In this document: positions 38,729 through 50,837 of the stretch, piece after piece
Position numbering within the stretch: position 1 is the stretch's first letter
Layout: every line of letters begins with the position of its first letter
Assembly (NCBI RefSeq): GCF_009730915.1
Contig: NC_052484.1
Coordinates: forward strand, 1,116,001-1,180,000
DNA from: Dioscorea cayenensis subsp. rotundata
Lineage: Eukaryota; Streptophyta; Magnoliopsida; Dioscoreales; Dioscoreaceae
DNA: 64,000 nt
Direction of reading: 5' to 3'
Translations under genes and position numbers: made by a program
The notes under the pieces: model-generated
The model's database searches: none
The model's input: only the letters and a program-made list of their open reading frames with translations
Told to the model about the DNA's origin: nothing

Positions 38729-40256
38729 ATGGTTGGCAGGAGGCTGGTGGAGCAAGGAGACGCCGGCGGGGTCCCGCCGGCGGGTGGTGACTGGAGGTCA
38801 CAGCTACACCCGGATGCTCGGCGACGGATCGTGAACAAGATGTAAGGATATGCTTTCTCCTTTTCCGTTTCCTTTTTTTAGATCTTTTTATTTTTTAGAT
38901 GGATGTTTGATCTTCATGATTTTTTTTTTTTGGGTAGGATTTCATGATTAGTGTTTGTTGAATTGTATTAAAAGTAGCTAAAAATTGAAATTTTGAGAAA
39001 TTGGGTGATTCCCTTTGTGTTGATTTTGTGGTGCTTTGTGTTTGGATGGAGGTTTTTGGATTCGGAAAAATAGCTAAAAATTGGAATTTTGAGAAATTGT
39101 GCTATTCCCTTTTTGATGATTTTCTGGTTAGTGTTTGTTAAATTGTATTAAGAGTAGCTAAAAATTGAAATTCTGATCAATTGTGTTTATGGTGCTGTGT
39201 ATGAAAGGATCGAGGTAGCTAGTAATGGAAATTTAATCTTTGTGGGATTGTGTCTATAGGATTCATTTGTTTGGATGATGTGATGCTGAGCCTTTTGGAG
39301 CGAGATTATGCTATATAAAAAAATATTCTACAAATGTATTTAATGGGTTCTAATGTTTGGATTCTTTAGCAATGAACATTGATCATGGTTCAATCTTTCA
39401 CTGATCTGATAAAAAAATGATATTTTTGCAGAGACCTCTAAACGCTGAAGATTTGTTTATGATTAATTTAGTGCCTTTTGAATTTGTAAGGCTGATTTAG
39501 GTCTTGTGTTTTTCCTTGTTATCATTATGTGACCTTGAAAGCCTGCTAATTTTTTGTTCTCTTTTCTATCATCTCAGTGAACTTGTGCATGAGTGGAAAG
39601 AATTAGGTCTTAATGTTGCGTTCAATATGCTCTGATGTTTTTGTTTCCTTCTTCTTTATCTTGATTAGTAGCAATTTGATATTTTGTCTTCCTTGGAAGT
39701 TATTTGTTTGCCAGACTGAATTCAAATTTAAAGAAATTTAGCTCCTCTATTCTCATATTGCTTCTGAGCTTTTCTATTGATAATTTTTACATGTCATATT
39801 GATCCTTTATGGTATTTTAATTATTTATTTTCTCCCTTTTGGCTCTTCACAGAACGGAAACTTTAGCAAAGCACTTGCCAATCTCTGTACCCGAGGGATC
39901 TGCCGAACTTGAAAAAATTGCAGTGAGATTTGAGGATAGAATTTACATTGCTGCTACTAGTCAGGTCTGTTGACTTTGCTTTCAAAGTTTTGTTGTTATC
40001 TGTCTGCAGTTTAACCATTGCCATCAAAATGTGCAATCAATATTATTTATTGCAAAAAGATAAAAATTCCTCATTTGCAACTCTTTGTAGTAGTGTGAAA
40101 ACTTGGAACCAAAAGTTTGTACAAGATAAATCTGAACTTTTTTTTATTTAACAGTCTGATTATTTGCGGAAAATCTCTTTAAAAATGATTTCAATGGAGA
40201 CGAAGACCTCTGCGTCAATTAGTCCACCATCACTAAATCCAGCGGGTGGGAATTGA
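38729..40256 (+). CDS. KIX-only MED15-like protein, array copy 1 (intact short frame)
   Basis: Exons 38729-38841, 39853-39964 and 40155-40256 join in phase to a 108-residue protein. It has the start of the plant MED15 family: a Gly/Pro-rich leader with GDWRSQL, RRRIVNK, then the KIX helices (LAKHLPISVPEG, LEKIAVRFEDRIY, SDYLRKISLKMI). The stop falls soon after the KIX domain, in a codon where copy 3 reads on. The full-length MED15 (over 1,000 residues, Gln-rich) is absent; no later exons follow. The KIX domain of MED15 contacts activation domains of transcription factors, so this small protein could compete for them; that is inference. Methionine of exon 2 is changed to Thr. It might equally be an unexpressed relic. 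Confidence 0.6.
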
Positions 40257-42120
40257 AGTGAAATATAGACCCAGGTATGGACTAGTATAATGTCAAGTAC
40301 ACTTTGGGTATTTATTTGTTTTATCATTCAACATTATTGTGAATTATTTCTATAGTTTGAAACTCAATAATTGTCTAGTTGAATAATTTCTGTTCTTTTT
40401 GTGCATAATTGTTTGTACTTATTGTTCAATGCTCTGTTCAATAATTCTGGTGTTTTCCATTGTTCTACTCTGTGAATTTTTTATTTGAAGTCTGCTTCCA
40501 TCTACTATTTTCTGTGATAACACTTCTTTCTTCTATTACTTTCATCTGCTTTACTCCATTCCTTGCTGTCTCATCTCGCCTGTCAATATCTTCCTCTGAT
40601 ATCATATCACAATTCTCCAAGTTTCAAATGTTTTTTAAGGTGTAATAGAAAGCCTTTGTCTTTTAATTGACTATGTTATGTCGATTTCAGTTTATTTTTA
40701 TTGCATTTGTTGTTCTCAAGAGTCTCCTTCTTGTCTTACAGTTATATTATTATGAAGGATTCACACTTCTCTTTGTGCAGACCTTTCCATCATCCTCTGA
40801 TCATCCCCTTACTTCGTACTCACAATTATCTTCAACATTGATATCCGTTTGATGCCAATTTAGTGTTTTAGCTGATGGAATACACTGCTGATTGGCTTGA
40901 GAATAGACTGAATAGTCAATATTATTGTTTTTATGTTTTCATTAGAAATGAACTGTTTTCCTTTTTCTTAATATTGTTTAGTTAAGGGAATTTTGCATAT
41001 TTTGATAGTATTGTTGGCCAAAGGTTTTTTGTTAAACAATCTTGACAGAGTGACTTTTTAAAATAAACCTATGATGAGGGAATGATCAATTATGTGGAAA
41101 ATCAGCTTTAGACACACAGACTATGGTTGCAAATGAACCAAGTTGCTCGTGAGCTACTTGGAGCTCGGTTTTTAAAAAAAGCATGTTCATTAAGTAAATG
41201 AGCCTAGCTCGAGCCTAACTTTCAAGCTTGAATAGTTAATCGATCGGGCTCAAGCCTCAAACTGCACAGCTTATTAAAGCTAGTGAACAGCTTGTTATTG
41301 TAGTATTAATTACCGTAGCAATTTAAATGTTTTTTAATTCACTAATGTAGCTATATTACTGTATACAGTTGTTATAATACTGTAGTTAAGTGAGCTGAGC
41401 TTGAGCCTGACAAATGAAGTTTGAAGTAGGCTTAGCGGGTAAATTTTTTAGCATGTCAGTAAACTTTGGCTCGTTTTCATTTTGATTACTGAACTTTAAT
41501 TTGCATCAATTTGATCACTCAACATTAATTTGATTGCACTGGGTAATAAATCAAGGGATTTTTGCCCCCAAATGAATGATGTGGTTCTTTTTTGATGACA
41601 TGGGCACCTCTAATATACTTAATAGTGTGTCATGGGAAGGATTGACTTGAATTTTCAGACAGCCATGTTATCAATTTGAGTTTGAAATCCTTGATTTATT
41701 GCTAGTTGAAATCAGATTAAAGTTGAGTGACTAAATTGATATAAATTGAAGTTTGATGATTAAAGTGAAAATGAGTCAAAGTTTAGTGACCTGCTAAAAA
41801 ACTTATCCTAGGCTTAGCTCGAGGTTGAGCTAGGTTCAAATCTCGGCTTAGTTTGATTGCAGCCCGTTTGCGCGCACACACACACACACCATATTTTACC
41901 CATTTTTGACAATTTCTTCTATGGCAGATGGAGTCTGGGAAGGAGGTAAGACGCCCGGTCTGCAGCTCAAGGACCTATATATCAAAACTGTATGCTTGCC
42001 TTGGAGTTGCATACAGAGTAAACTCTATTCTATCAGTTATACCATCAGATTGTTAAGTTCAAACATATTCCATCTGGAAAACTTCAACTATGATCAGAAG
42101 ACTTGTAAGATAAAATAAAT
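40257..42120 (+). repeat. Array tail, copy 1
   Basis: This 3' flank of the KIX unit is shared with about 44500-46340 and 55890-57910, and lacks coding blocks. It has a shared closing motif (about 41995-42110) around CATATTCCATCTGGAAAAC. Copy 1 differs by the MITE at 41437-41809 and a CA repeat at about 41876-41888. Confidence 0.75.
41437..41809. mobile_element. Mutator-type MITE with long terminal inverted repeats
   Basis: The element is 373 bases long, flanked by a perfect 9-base duplication AGGCTTAGC (41428-41436 and 41810-41818). The terminal inverted repeats are about 80 bases long and imperfect: left end GGGTAAATTTTTTAGCATG, right end (reverse complement) AGGATAAGTTTTTTAGCAGG. The 9-base duplication and long repeats fit the Mutator superfamily. 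Sister array copies 2 and 4 have the uninterrupted site. Confidence 0.9.
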
Positions 42121-42159
42121 ATATTATGGATTGTCTGCTTGTAATATTTCTATTTACCA

Positions 42160-42263
42160 TATATATATATATATATATATATATAGGGGCAACTTTTCTA
42201 GGGATGTGTGTAGCCATATATATATATTATATACGGGCAAGTTTCTTAGGGATGTGAGTAGCC

Positions 42264-42298
<35 letters not shown>

Positions 42299-42330
42299 AG
42301 GGCTAGTTTCCTAAGATGTGAGTAGGTTTT
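42160..42330. repeat. TA/CA microsatellites with a threefold minisatellite
   Basis: Three units built on GGGCAAGTTTCTTAGGGATG then TGAGTAGCC alternate with TA runs, at about 42186, 42234 and 42299. The TA runs at about 42160-42184 and 42263-42292 are among the longest in the window. Confidence 0.65.
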
Positions 42331-43349
42331 AAATCGCACATCTCCGAGGGCCATGGGCAGAGACGGAACCAGGAAATAATCTAACAAAATAATTATTTTA
42401 AATGAAGAACAATGTGCTAATATAACCAAAATTTGAATACACATATTAAAAAAATATAAAATATAATTTAAAATTTTGTTATTACCGATAGAAAATATAT
42501 GGGATTTTCAATAATTCTACTTATAAGAATACATCTCAAGTTTGTATTTTTTTTTAAAATATCGTCAAATTGATCCTCCTCACTACAAACAACTAAACTA
42601 TTGTTTATAAAAAAAAACTTTGTTGTTTCACTCTAGCATATATGGTACATTATATAACATATATGTATATATGTTAGGCCTCATTATCAATTCAAATTTT
42701 TTTTAAATTACTAAAATTTGTATATTAGATTTATTTTATTAAAATTTTGAAATAATAGTAATTTTTAAATATAAAAATAAAATGTGAAAAAAATGCAAAA
42801 TTTGTATATCATCTTTGATGATTAAAAATAAAAGAGGCCAACATACAATCAGAGCCGTTTAAAATTAGGGTGATTAACACACAACCAATCAAGTAGAATC
42901 AAGACCTCATCTCTCCTCTTCGGGCTAATCCACTATTTAGATGAAGAGAATGATAAATTTGAAGAGGAAATTGATGATGTTGGATGATGATGGATTTGAT
43001 GATTTTGATGATAGTCACTAAAATCTAGATTTTATTATACAAGTTAGGATTTGGACTATATACATGCATTATATCATATTATTGCATTTTGTATTATACA
43101 TTTGAAGATTATTTTTCATGTTTTTATGTACGTTTCTTTCTAATGTCTGATCATCTTCTATGATATTAATCTTTAGAACATTTTAAAACTTTAATACAAA
43201 TTAATCTTTAGTACAAATATTTCTAATTTTTCAATTTTCTTTAGTGGAAACTAGTGCGTCTAGTGTTAATCGGGCGCGCGCCTGTGCCTTGCGCCTAGGC
43301 CCAGGACCCCTTTGTGCCTAGATGCGCCTTGCGCCTGTGACAACCTTGG
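42331..43349. other. Intergenic AT-rich spacer ending in a GC-rich junction
   Basis: No gene is recognised. The segment at about 42940-43010 (AGATGAAGAGAATGATAAA) looks like the acidic end of a transposase or similar frame but is too short to name. The GC-rich patch at about 43265-43345, with repeated GCGCCTTGCGCCT, lies exactly where array copy 2 begins without its first exon. Confidence 0.4.
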
Positions 43350-44085
43350 TTTGAATGATGTGGTGATGCTGATTTAATTTGGGATTATCTTTGTGAGATT
43401 GTGTTTGTAGGGTTCCTTGATTTGGTTTAGTGGACATGAGAAGTAGCTAAAAATGAAATTTTTTTTTTTTTTTTTGTTTGATAATTTTTGGCATTGTATT
43501 CAATGCGTTCTAATATTTGGATTCTGTAGTGGTGAACATTGGTAAAAGGTTCAATGATTCACTGATTTGATAAAAGATGATATTTTTTTGCAGATATCTC
43601 TAAACCTTGAAGATTTATTTATGATTGATTTAGTGCCTTTCCCATTTGTAAGGTTTATTTAAGTCTTGTGTTTTTCCTTGTTATTGTTAAGTTACCCTGA
43701 AAGCCTGTTACTTTGTCCTCTTTTCTATCATCTGAGGCAACTTGTACATAAGTGGAAAGAATTAGGTCTATTTGTGTGATGTTGTATGCTCTGATATTTT
43801 CCTTTGCCTTTTCTTTAGCTTGATTAATAGTATGATCTTTATTGCCTGTTAAGTGGTGGCGGGACACATTTAATAACTTTGATATTGAGATTGGCATAGC
43901 AGGTGATTACAAGGCTATTTGTTGTTATTTCGTTGTCCTTCAGAAGTTATTTGTTGCCATATCAAAGTCAACTTTTGAAAATTTATATCCTGTTGGTCTC
44001 ATATTACCTCTAAGCTTATCTCATATTGATCCTGCATGGCATTGTAATTATTTACTTTTCTCCACTAATTTGTTTCCCTATGCAG

Positions 44086-44496
44086 AACGGAAACTTTGGA
44101 GAGGCATTTGCTGGTCAGATTGATTGAACTTAAGAAAATTGCTGTGAGATTTGAGGAAAAAATTTACACCAGTGCAACGAGTCAGGTCTGTGGGCTTCTC
44201 TTTCAAAGTTTTGTGGTTATCTTCCTGCAGTTTAATCATTGGTATCAAACTTTGCAATCAATTATTGCAAATAGGGAAAAAAAGCCCACCTTTGCGATTC
44301 AATTGCATAAATACTGTGAAACACTTTGAACCAAAACATTGTACAGATAAATTCTTAACTTTCTTTTTTTTATCAGGCTGATTATCTGCGGAAAATCTCT
44401 TTAAACATGCTTCCATTGGAGGCAAAGACCCAGAATGCCGCATCAATTAATGAGCCATCAGTAAATCCAGCAGGTGGGATTCGAAGTAAAATATAG
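44086..44496 (+). pseudogene. KIX exons of MED15-like array copy 2, first exon missing
   Basis: Exon 2 (44086-44185) and exon 3 (44377-44496) are present with good splice sites and still read LERHLLV, LKKIAVRFEEKIYTSATSQ and ADYLRKISLNML. Exon 2 is 12 bases shorter than in the other copies. Exon 1 is absent: homology with copies 3 and 4 begins at about 43350, inside intron 1. Without a start or leader it is most likely a pseudogene. Confidence 0.75.
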
Positions 44497-45518
44497 GCCC
44501 AGGTATGGACAAGTATAATGTCAAGTACATTTTCGGGTAATTGTTTGCTTTATCATTCAGCGTAATTGTGATTTTTTTCTTTAGTTTTAAAGTCAATGAT
44601 TGTCTAGTTGAATTAGTTCTTTTGCGCATATTTGTTAGTTCTTATTGTTCAATGCTCTGATCAATAATTCTGGTGTTTTCCATTGTTCTACTCTGAATTT
44701 TTTATTTGAAGTCTGCTTCCATCTACTATTTTCTGTCGCTAGTGAATATTATCCTCTAATATCATGTCTCAGTTCTCCATATTTCAAATGTTTTTGAAGG
44801 TGTAATAAAAGGCATTTGTCTTTTAATTGACTATGTTATGTCGATTTCAGTTTATTTTTATTGTATTTGTCGTTCTCAAGAGTCTCCATCTTGTGTTGCA
44901 GTTATATTATTCTGAAGGATCTACATTTGTCTTTGTGCAAACCTTTCATCATGGGATACACCATCATCCTCTGATCATCCCCTTACTTCGTACTCGCAAT
45001 TATCTTCAACATTGATATCCATTTGATGCCAATTTAGTGGTTTAGCTGATGGAATACACTGCTGATTGGCTTGAGAATAGTCAATATTATTTTCCCTTTT
45101 CTTAATATTGTTTAGTTAAGGAAATTTTGCATGTTTTGGTAGTATTGTTGGCCAAAGGTTTTTTTGTTAAACAATCTTGATAGAGTGGCTTTTCAAAATA
45201 AACCTATGGTGGTGGATGATCATTTATGTGGAAAATCAGCGTTACACACACACACACTATGGCTGCAAATGAACCAAGTCGATCGCTCTCGAGGTACTCA
45301 GAGCTCAGTTTGAAAAAAAAAACATGCTTATTAAGCAAATGAGCCAAGCTTGAGCCTGACTAGCCTGATTAGTTAATCAATCGAGCTTGAGCCTCAAACT
45401 TCTCGGTTTATTAAGGCTAGTGAACAGCTTTCGTAGCAATTTAAATGTTTTTAATTCACTATTGTAGCTATGTTTCTGTATATCATAGTTATAATACTGT
45501 AGTTAGGTGAGCTGAGCC

Positions 45519-45961
45519 TAGGGGTGTAAATGATACACCTCTACTCGTAAGCTACTCGGGCTCGACTCGGTGAAAACTCGAACTCGGCTCGGTCACAGTC
45601 GAGCCGAGCTCGAGTAGCTCGAGTAGTCGAGCGAGCCGAGTTCGAGTATTATGATACTTGGCTCGAGTGCTCGCGAGCCTAATCGAGTATGTATGTATAT
45701 ATATAATATTAGATTTATTTGATAAAAATCAAGGGGAAAAACTTTCGAGCTCGAGCATAATGTTTATGGTTATTTTCAGCTTTTTTGAGCTTAATCGAGC
45801 GAGCTCGAGTAGCTCGATTTATGTACCGAGTCGAGCTCGAGCTCGAGCTATAAAATAAATACTCGATCGAGCTCGAGCCGAGTATCGAGTACCGAATTTT
45901 CAGTCGAGCTCGAGCTCGAGCTCGCTACTGCTCGGCTCGAACTCGATCGATTACACCCCTA
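45519..45961. mobile_element. hAT-type MITE rich in GAGCTCGAG motifs
   Basis: The element is 443 bases long with 11-base terminal inverted repeats TAGGGGTGTAA / TTACACCCCTA. It is flanked by an 8-base duplication (GCTGAGCC at 45511-45518, GCTGAGCT at 45962-45969; 7 of 8 match). Copies 1 and 4 of the array have the empty site GCTGAGCTTGAGCC. Internally it is full of CTCGAG and GAGCTC palindromes and could form strong secondary structure. Confidence 0.88.
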
Positions 45962-46933
45962 GCTGAGCTTGAGCCTGACAAATGATGTTTGAAGTAGGCT
46001 TAGCTCGAGCTTAGGCTAGGTTCAAATCTCGGCTCGGTTCGGTTGCAACCCATTTACACACACATACGCACCAATATTTTACCCATTTGGAGCCAGCACT
46101 CATTTTGATAGTTTCTTGTATGACAGATGGAGTCTAGGAAGGAGTTGAGATGCAGCTCTGCAGCTCAATGAAGTGTATATATATATATATATATCAGATT
46201 CAGAACTGTATATATGCTTGCCTTGGAGTTACAATGTAAAACTCTATTCTATCACTTATACTATCAAACAGTTAAGATCAAACGTAGTCCATCTGGACTT
46301 AAACTATGATCAGAAGACTTGTGAGATTGAATAAATATATTATGGACTGACTGTTTCTAATATTTCTATTTATTACATACACATGAATATATCTCATCAT
46401 GCATTTTAGCACAAGCTCTAAGCCAGCCAAAAGCAGTAGTAAACACTCCTTATGAAGACTTGGCACCGAATTAACCTTTTAATAAATAGATGAATGATAA
46501 ATAAATAAATACAAAACTAAACAAATAAATAGTAATAAGCAATAATTTGGCTAAAAAATAAAATAAAATAAAATATGAAGTATATAAGGTAGTGGTAATA
46601 ATAAAATAAATAAACAATTAAATATAAAATATTTATTTATTTTTTTAAATAATTGAGCAAATATTGGGTGGTTCGGAAATAATTAAAATAACTAAATAAA
46701 TAATGAATAAATTTTAGAAAATTTTATAATTTCAAAATATGAAATTTATAGGTGGATCATTGATCTGGAAAATCTCCAAACTCACCATTGGATTGGTCTT
46801 TTGGGATGTGAATCCCACTCTTGTGTGTGCAAAAATGGTGCTTTTGTTGAGAGTAGTCCTACTAGGTGAAGTGTTATTGAGTGAAACTTGTCTACCCCTG
46901 TGCATATAAGGGCGAGGGCTAACGATCATCTTA

Positions 46934-47596
46934 GGCTTCGTTTGGTTCGGGAGGAGGGAGGGAGGGGTGATGGGGAGTAAGGAGGGGAGGAGTATGGATG
47001 GTTTGAAAAAAATTTATGTTTGGTTCAATGGAGGGGTGTGGAGGGGTAATCTATTTTTTTTGTTTGATTAGAAGAATGAGTGAGGAGTAAGGAAAGATCT
47101 GATGTGTATTTTATTAATTTGTCCTTTTATATAAAATTGATCATAATACTTTTTTTATACATATCTAAAAGATTATTTTGTATAAATTTGTTAATATTAA
47201 GATTAAAATTAATATTAGTAATAATATAATTTATATAACTCAATTTTTTATATTTGTTTATCATAAGAATGTTATTATTATTATTTTTAAAAAATATTAT
47301 TATTAATCTTCAATTGACACATTAAAAAATAAGACAAATAATTATTATTATTATTATGAAATTAGATTTTAAAAGGATATTATTGTAATTTCTCAAATTG
47401 ATAAACGGTACTTTGGTCTTTTCATAAAGATTTAAACATTAAATTTTGTTTTAATAATCTCACTCCTTCAAAAGACCCCAGTTTGGAGGAGTGAAACACC
47501 CATCCAAACTCCTCTTCCTCACTCCCCCAACCAAACAACCTTCACCCCTCCTAACTTCCCTTTATTCTTTCAAAAAATCTCCAATCAAACGAGGGG
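46934..47596. mobile_element. Tourist/PIF-Harbinger-like MITE
   Basis: The ends are inverted and imperfect (GGCTTCGTTTGGTTCGG on the left, CCCCTCGTTTGATTGG read from the right) and lie between TTA trinucleotides at 46931-46933 and 47597-47599, the target size of this superfamily. The 663-base body is AT-rich in the middle and has G-rich left and C-rich right subterminal parts. No transposase frame is present. Confidence 0.65.
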
Positions 47597-47687
47597 TTAA
47601 GGTTGGTGTTTTTTGAGATGTCGATCCCATCTTTGTGTGCTCAACATGGTGCTTTCAATGAGTCGGTTAGTGTGAGGTTCGGTTGGG

Positions 47688-47911
47688 TTTTTTTTTGGGG
47701 GGGGGAAGAGGAGCGGGGCGAACCCACTAGAGACTCTAGGGACGTACATAAGTCTCGGTGGAACAAGTGGGGACGGGGCCGCGCTCACGTGGGCGCTGGA
47801 ACCACTATTTACAACTTCCAAAAATATACCCTCAGCTGAGAATTAAACTCTCACCACTCGATGAGAACTCTATCGGTGACCCATATACTAATAGACCCGC
47901 AGGTCGTTGGC
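47688..47911 (-). mobile_element. tRNA-derived SINE (family A), older copy
   Basis: It aligns over its length with the element at 58462-58690. Read on the minus strand it starts with GCCAACGACCTGCGGGTC, has a decayed B-box (GAGTTTAATTCTC, 47838-47850) and ends in a C-rich, A-rich tail. The flanks AGGTTCGGTTGGG and AGCTCGGTTCAGT are a possible decayed target duplication. Confidence 0.7.
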
Positions 47912-47924
47912 AGCTCGGTTCAGT

Positions 47925-49029
47925 TTTGGCAGTTAGCTTAAGTAAGCTGGTTGCGCGCTAGGACCACATGAGAGTGTCATGCTTTGATGGAGGTGCTATG
48001 TAATAGACTTTTTAATCCTACATCGACTAATTGAAAAGGTGGTCATATGCATACAAGAGTGGGCCTAATCTTCACCATAAAACTGATATTTTGGGGGTGT
48101 GGATACCAGCCTTGCGTGCACTGATAGGGAAAAACTAAGGCTTAAAGCCTAGTAGGGTCACAAGCAACAAAGGGAAACTAATAATCTGGAATTTAGGCTC
48201 TAAAACTCTTTTACAAATGCATGAAGACAAAGAGGGTGGTGTCTCCCACAATCATCTTGTAGGTTTGAGTCTTTTGTTTTGGTGAGATTACTAGGAGTGG
48301 TGAGACTACCAGTGATTTATTTATCCTTTACTTTGTAATTCTTTTCCTGGTCCTTCTCTCTTATTATATATTATCTTTAGAGAACTTCAAATTTGATCAT
48401 ATTACAAGACTTGTGTGAGATTAAACAGATACATTGTGGAATGCCTACACATCATCCAATGTTTCTCTTTCCTCGTATTCATTTTCTTTTTCCTTTAATT
48501 CCCTCTTATTATATTATCTTATTTTGTTGTCTTTACTTCAAAATATGCTCATGAGAACCTATGCTATTAAACAAATACTAGCACATTTTGGAGTTCCATG
48601 CTTATAGTCCAAGATCTCTCTTTTCAATAATAATATATTTTTTAATGTTTAATATATATATATATATATTTTGTTTATTTCATTTGCGAAATGTTTTGTC
48701 GAACGTTCGCAAATAAAAAAATAAAAGAGAAAAATAATTAAAACAACATATTAAGATTCAGAGAAAAAAAAATTAGGGAACGAATTTAAAAGTATTTGGG
48801 ACATGTAGAAGACATGTGGTGTTGTTGAATGATTTTTTTTTTAATAAAAATAGATAAATCACAATTTTATTAAACACGAAAGAATAGACAATAAAGAAGG
48901 ACCAGAGCAACTAGGCATCACCAGGTGCCGTTAGATGTTACTACTGCAAATGACACGGACTCTGTATATACATATATCTCTTACAAAGATTCAATGCATT
49001 TCTAGCTCAAGATAACACACTTTAAAGAA
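47925..49029. other. Intergenic region upstream of the UGT gene
   Basis: It contains a repeat-like segment (about 48000-48130) of a kind also seen at 46795-46880 and 47605-47675, and a motif at 48375-48450 shared with the array tails. An L1-type tail lies on the minus strand at about 48838-48960. A TATA-like TGTATATACATATA (about 48964) precedes the UGT start by about 65 bases. Confidence 0.5.
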
Positions 49030-50508
49030 ATGGGTGGTCATGTAATCCTCTTCCCTTTCATGGCACAAGGCCATATCACCCCTTTCATCTCCCTCGCCGA
49101 GCTCCTCCACCGCCGGTGGCCGGAGCTAACCATCACCATCATCAACACCCCACGCAACATCCAATCCATCCAATCCTCCTTCCCTAATTCAATCCCCACC
49201 ATCCGTTTCCGTTCCCTCCCTTTCTCCCCTTCCGAACACGGCCTCCCTCCGAACACCGAGTCCACCGCCGGCCTTTCCTTCCCTCAGTTCCTCAACCTTT
49301 TCATTGCCTCTGAGTCTCTCAGATCACAATTCACTCAGCTCCTCCACCAAATCATCACGGAAGACGGCGGCCGTCTTCCTTCCTGCATCATTTCCGACAA
49401 CTTCTTAACTTGGACAGTCGACATCGCCGAGAAACTCAACATCTTCCACTCCACCCTCATCACCTCCAGCGCCTACGGCACCGCCATCTCATTCACCTTA
49501 TGGCTTCACATGCCCAAACTTCCAGCCATAGAAACACACTCCTTATCCTTACCAGACTTCCCAGAAATTAACATTCACTGGTCACAACTCCCCCGGCAGC
49601 TCTTCGTCCCCGACGACAACTTTGTTAGCAAGTATTCAAGCTTTCTCCAACGACAAACCTTGCACTGCTTCAAATCCAATGCTATACTCCTCAACACTGT
49701 CAAAGAGTTTGAAACCGCCGGCTTGCGCATGCTAGAGAAGCTCATCATCGGCGTTCCTCTCTTCCCTATCGGTCCTTTGCTCCGCCAACCATCGCCACCA
49801 TCATCATCATCATTATCTTTATCTTTATCTTCTTCTTCTTGTGTTGAGTGGTTAGACAAACACTCACCGGAGACGGTATTGTACATTTCGTTCGGTTCGC
49901 AGAACTCAATTAATTCTTCTCAGATGATGGAGTTGGCTGCTGGATTGGAAGCAAGTGAAAAAGCATTCATTTGGGTTATTAGACCTCCATTTGGTGTCGA
50001 GTTCACCGGAGAATTCAAACTGGATCAGTGGTTGCCGGAAGGGTTTGAAGAAAGAATGAGAGAAAAGAAGCAAGGTTTGTTAGTGCATGCATGGGCACCA
50101 CAAGTGGAAATACTTGCTCATGAATCAACATCTGCTTTCTTGAGCCATTGTGGATGGAACTCAGTGTTGGAGAGCCTCAGCCATGGAGTGCCAATCATTG
50201 GGTGGCCATTGGGAGCAGAGCAGTTCTATAACTCAATGTTTTTGGAGGAGGTTGGTGTTTGTGTGGAGTTGGGAAGAGGGAACAGGGAGAAGATGAGTTG
50301 TGTTAAGGTTGAGAAGGAGAGAGTGAAGAAGGTGGTGGAGATGGTGATGGGTGGAGGTGAGAAGGGAGTGGAGATGAAGAAGAAGGCCATGGAGATTAGT
50401 GACATGATTAGAGGAGCATTAATGGAGGTTGACAATGGTAATGGTCTTGGTTCATCTCTCCATGGACTTGATGAGTTCTGTAATCTTGTTTTCTCTAAGT
50501 TGGACTAA
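49030..50508 (+). CDS. UDP-glycosyltransferase, UGT92-like (GT1), intronless
   Basis: The protein has 492 residues, the usual GT1 length, in one exon. The N-terminal acceptor domain has the catalytic His in MAQGHITPF (His15) and its likely Asp partner in CIISDNF (Asp123). The C-terminal sugar-donor domain has the complete 44-residue PSPG box (residues 355-398) from WAPQVEIL through HCGWNSVLES to the final GAEQ; the last Gln favours UDP-glucose. A Ser/Leu-rich low-complexity linker at about residues 252-272 comes from a CAT/TCT repeat. Such enzymes glycosylate small acceptors in the cytosol; the acceptor is unknown. The start sits directly on the conserved GGHVILFPF. A truncated copy lies at 62138-62887. 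Confidence 0.93.
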   Translation: MGGHVILFPFMAQGHITPFISLAELLHRRWPELTITIINTPRNIQSIQSSFPNSIPTIRFRSLPFSPSEHGLPPNTESTAGLSFPQFLNLFIASESLRSQFTQLLHQIITEDGGRLPSCIISDNFLTWTVDIAEKLNIFHSTLITSSAYGTAISFTLWLHMPKLPAIETHSLSLPDFPEINIHWSQLPRQLFVPDDNFVSKYSSFLQRQTLHCFKSNAILLNTVKEFETAGLRMLEKLIIGVPLFPIGPLLRQPSPPSSSSLSLSLSSSSCVEWLDKHSPETVLYISFGSQNSINSSQMMELAAGLEASEKAFIWVIRPPFGVEFTGEFKLDQWLPEGFEERMREKKQGLLVHAWAPQVEILAHESTSAFLSHCGWNSVLESLSHGVPIIGWPLGAEQFYNSMFLEEVGVCVELGRGNREKMSCVKVEKERVKKVVEMVMGGGEKGVEMKKKAMEISDMIRGALMEVDNGNGLGSSLHGLDEFCNLVFSKLD

Positions 50509-50837
50509 GTGCATGTTTTCATTAGAGTGATTAATTTGTGTTTTTGAGCTTGTTTTGTACTTTTTGTGATGATGATGATGATGATGATGGTGAGAAATGT
50601 AGTACATGAAATGATTAATATGATGAAATTTATGGCTACTTCTGAGAACTTTGGAATGTGAGGTGGACACACAAGAGAAAAAGAAGGATTGACGTGGTGA
50701 TATATAGACGGGAGAAACATTGTGCTAAGATAGCAATCATTTGTGTATGTGTTCATATAAATATTATTTTAAATAATTTTTTAAAAATATATTAATCAAT
50801 TTTTTTAAAAATATATTAATCAATTAAAATATATTAA

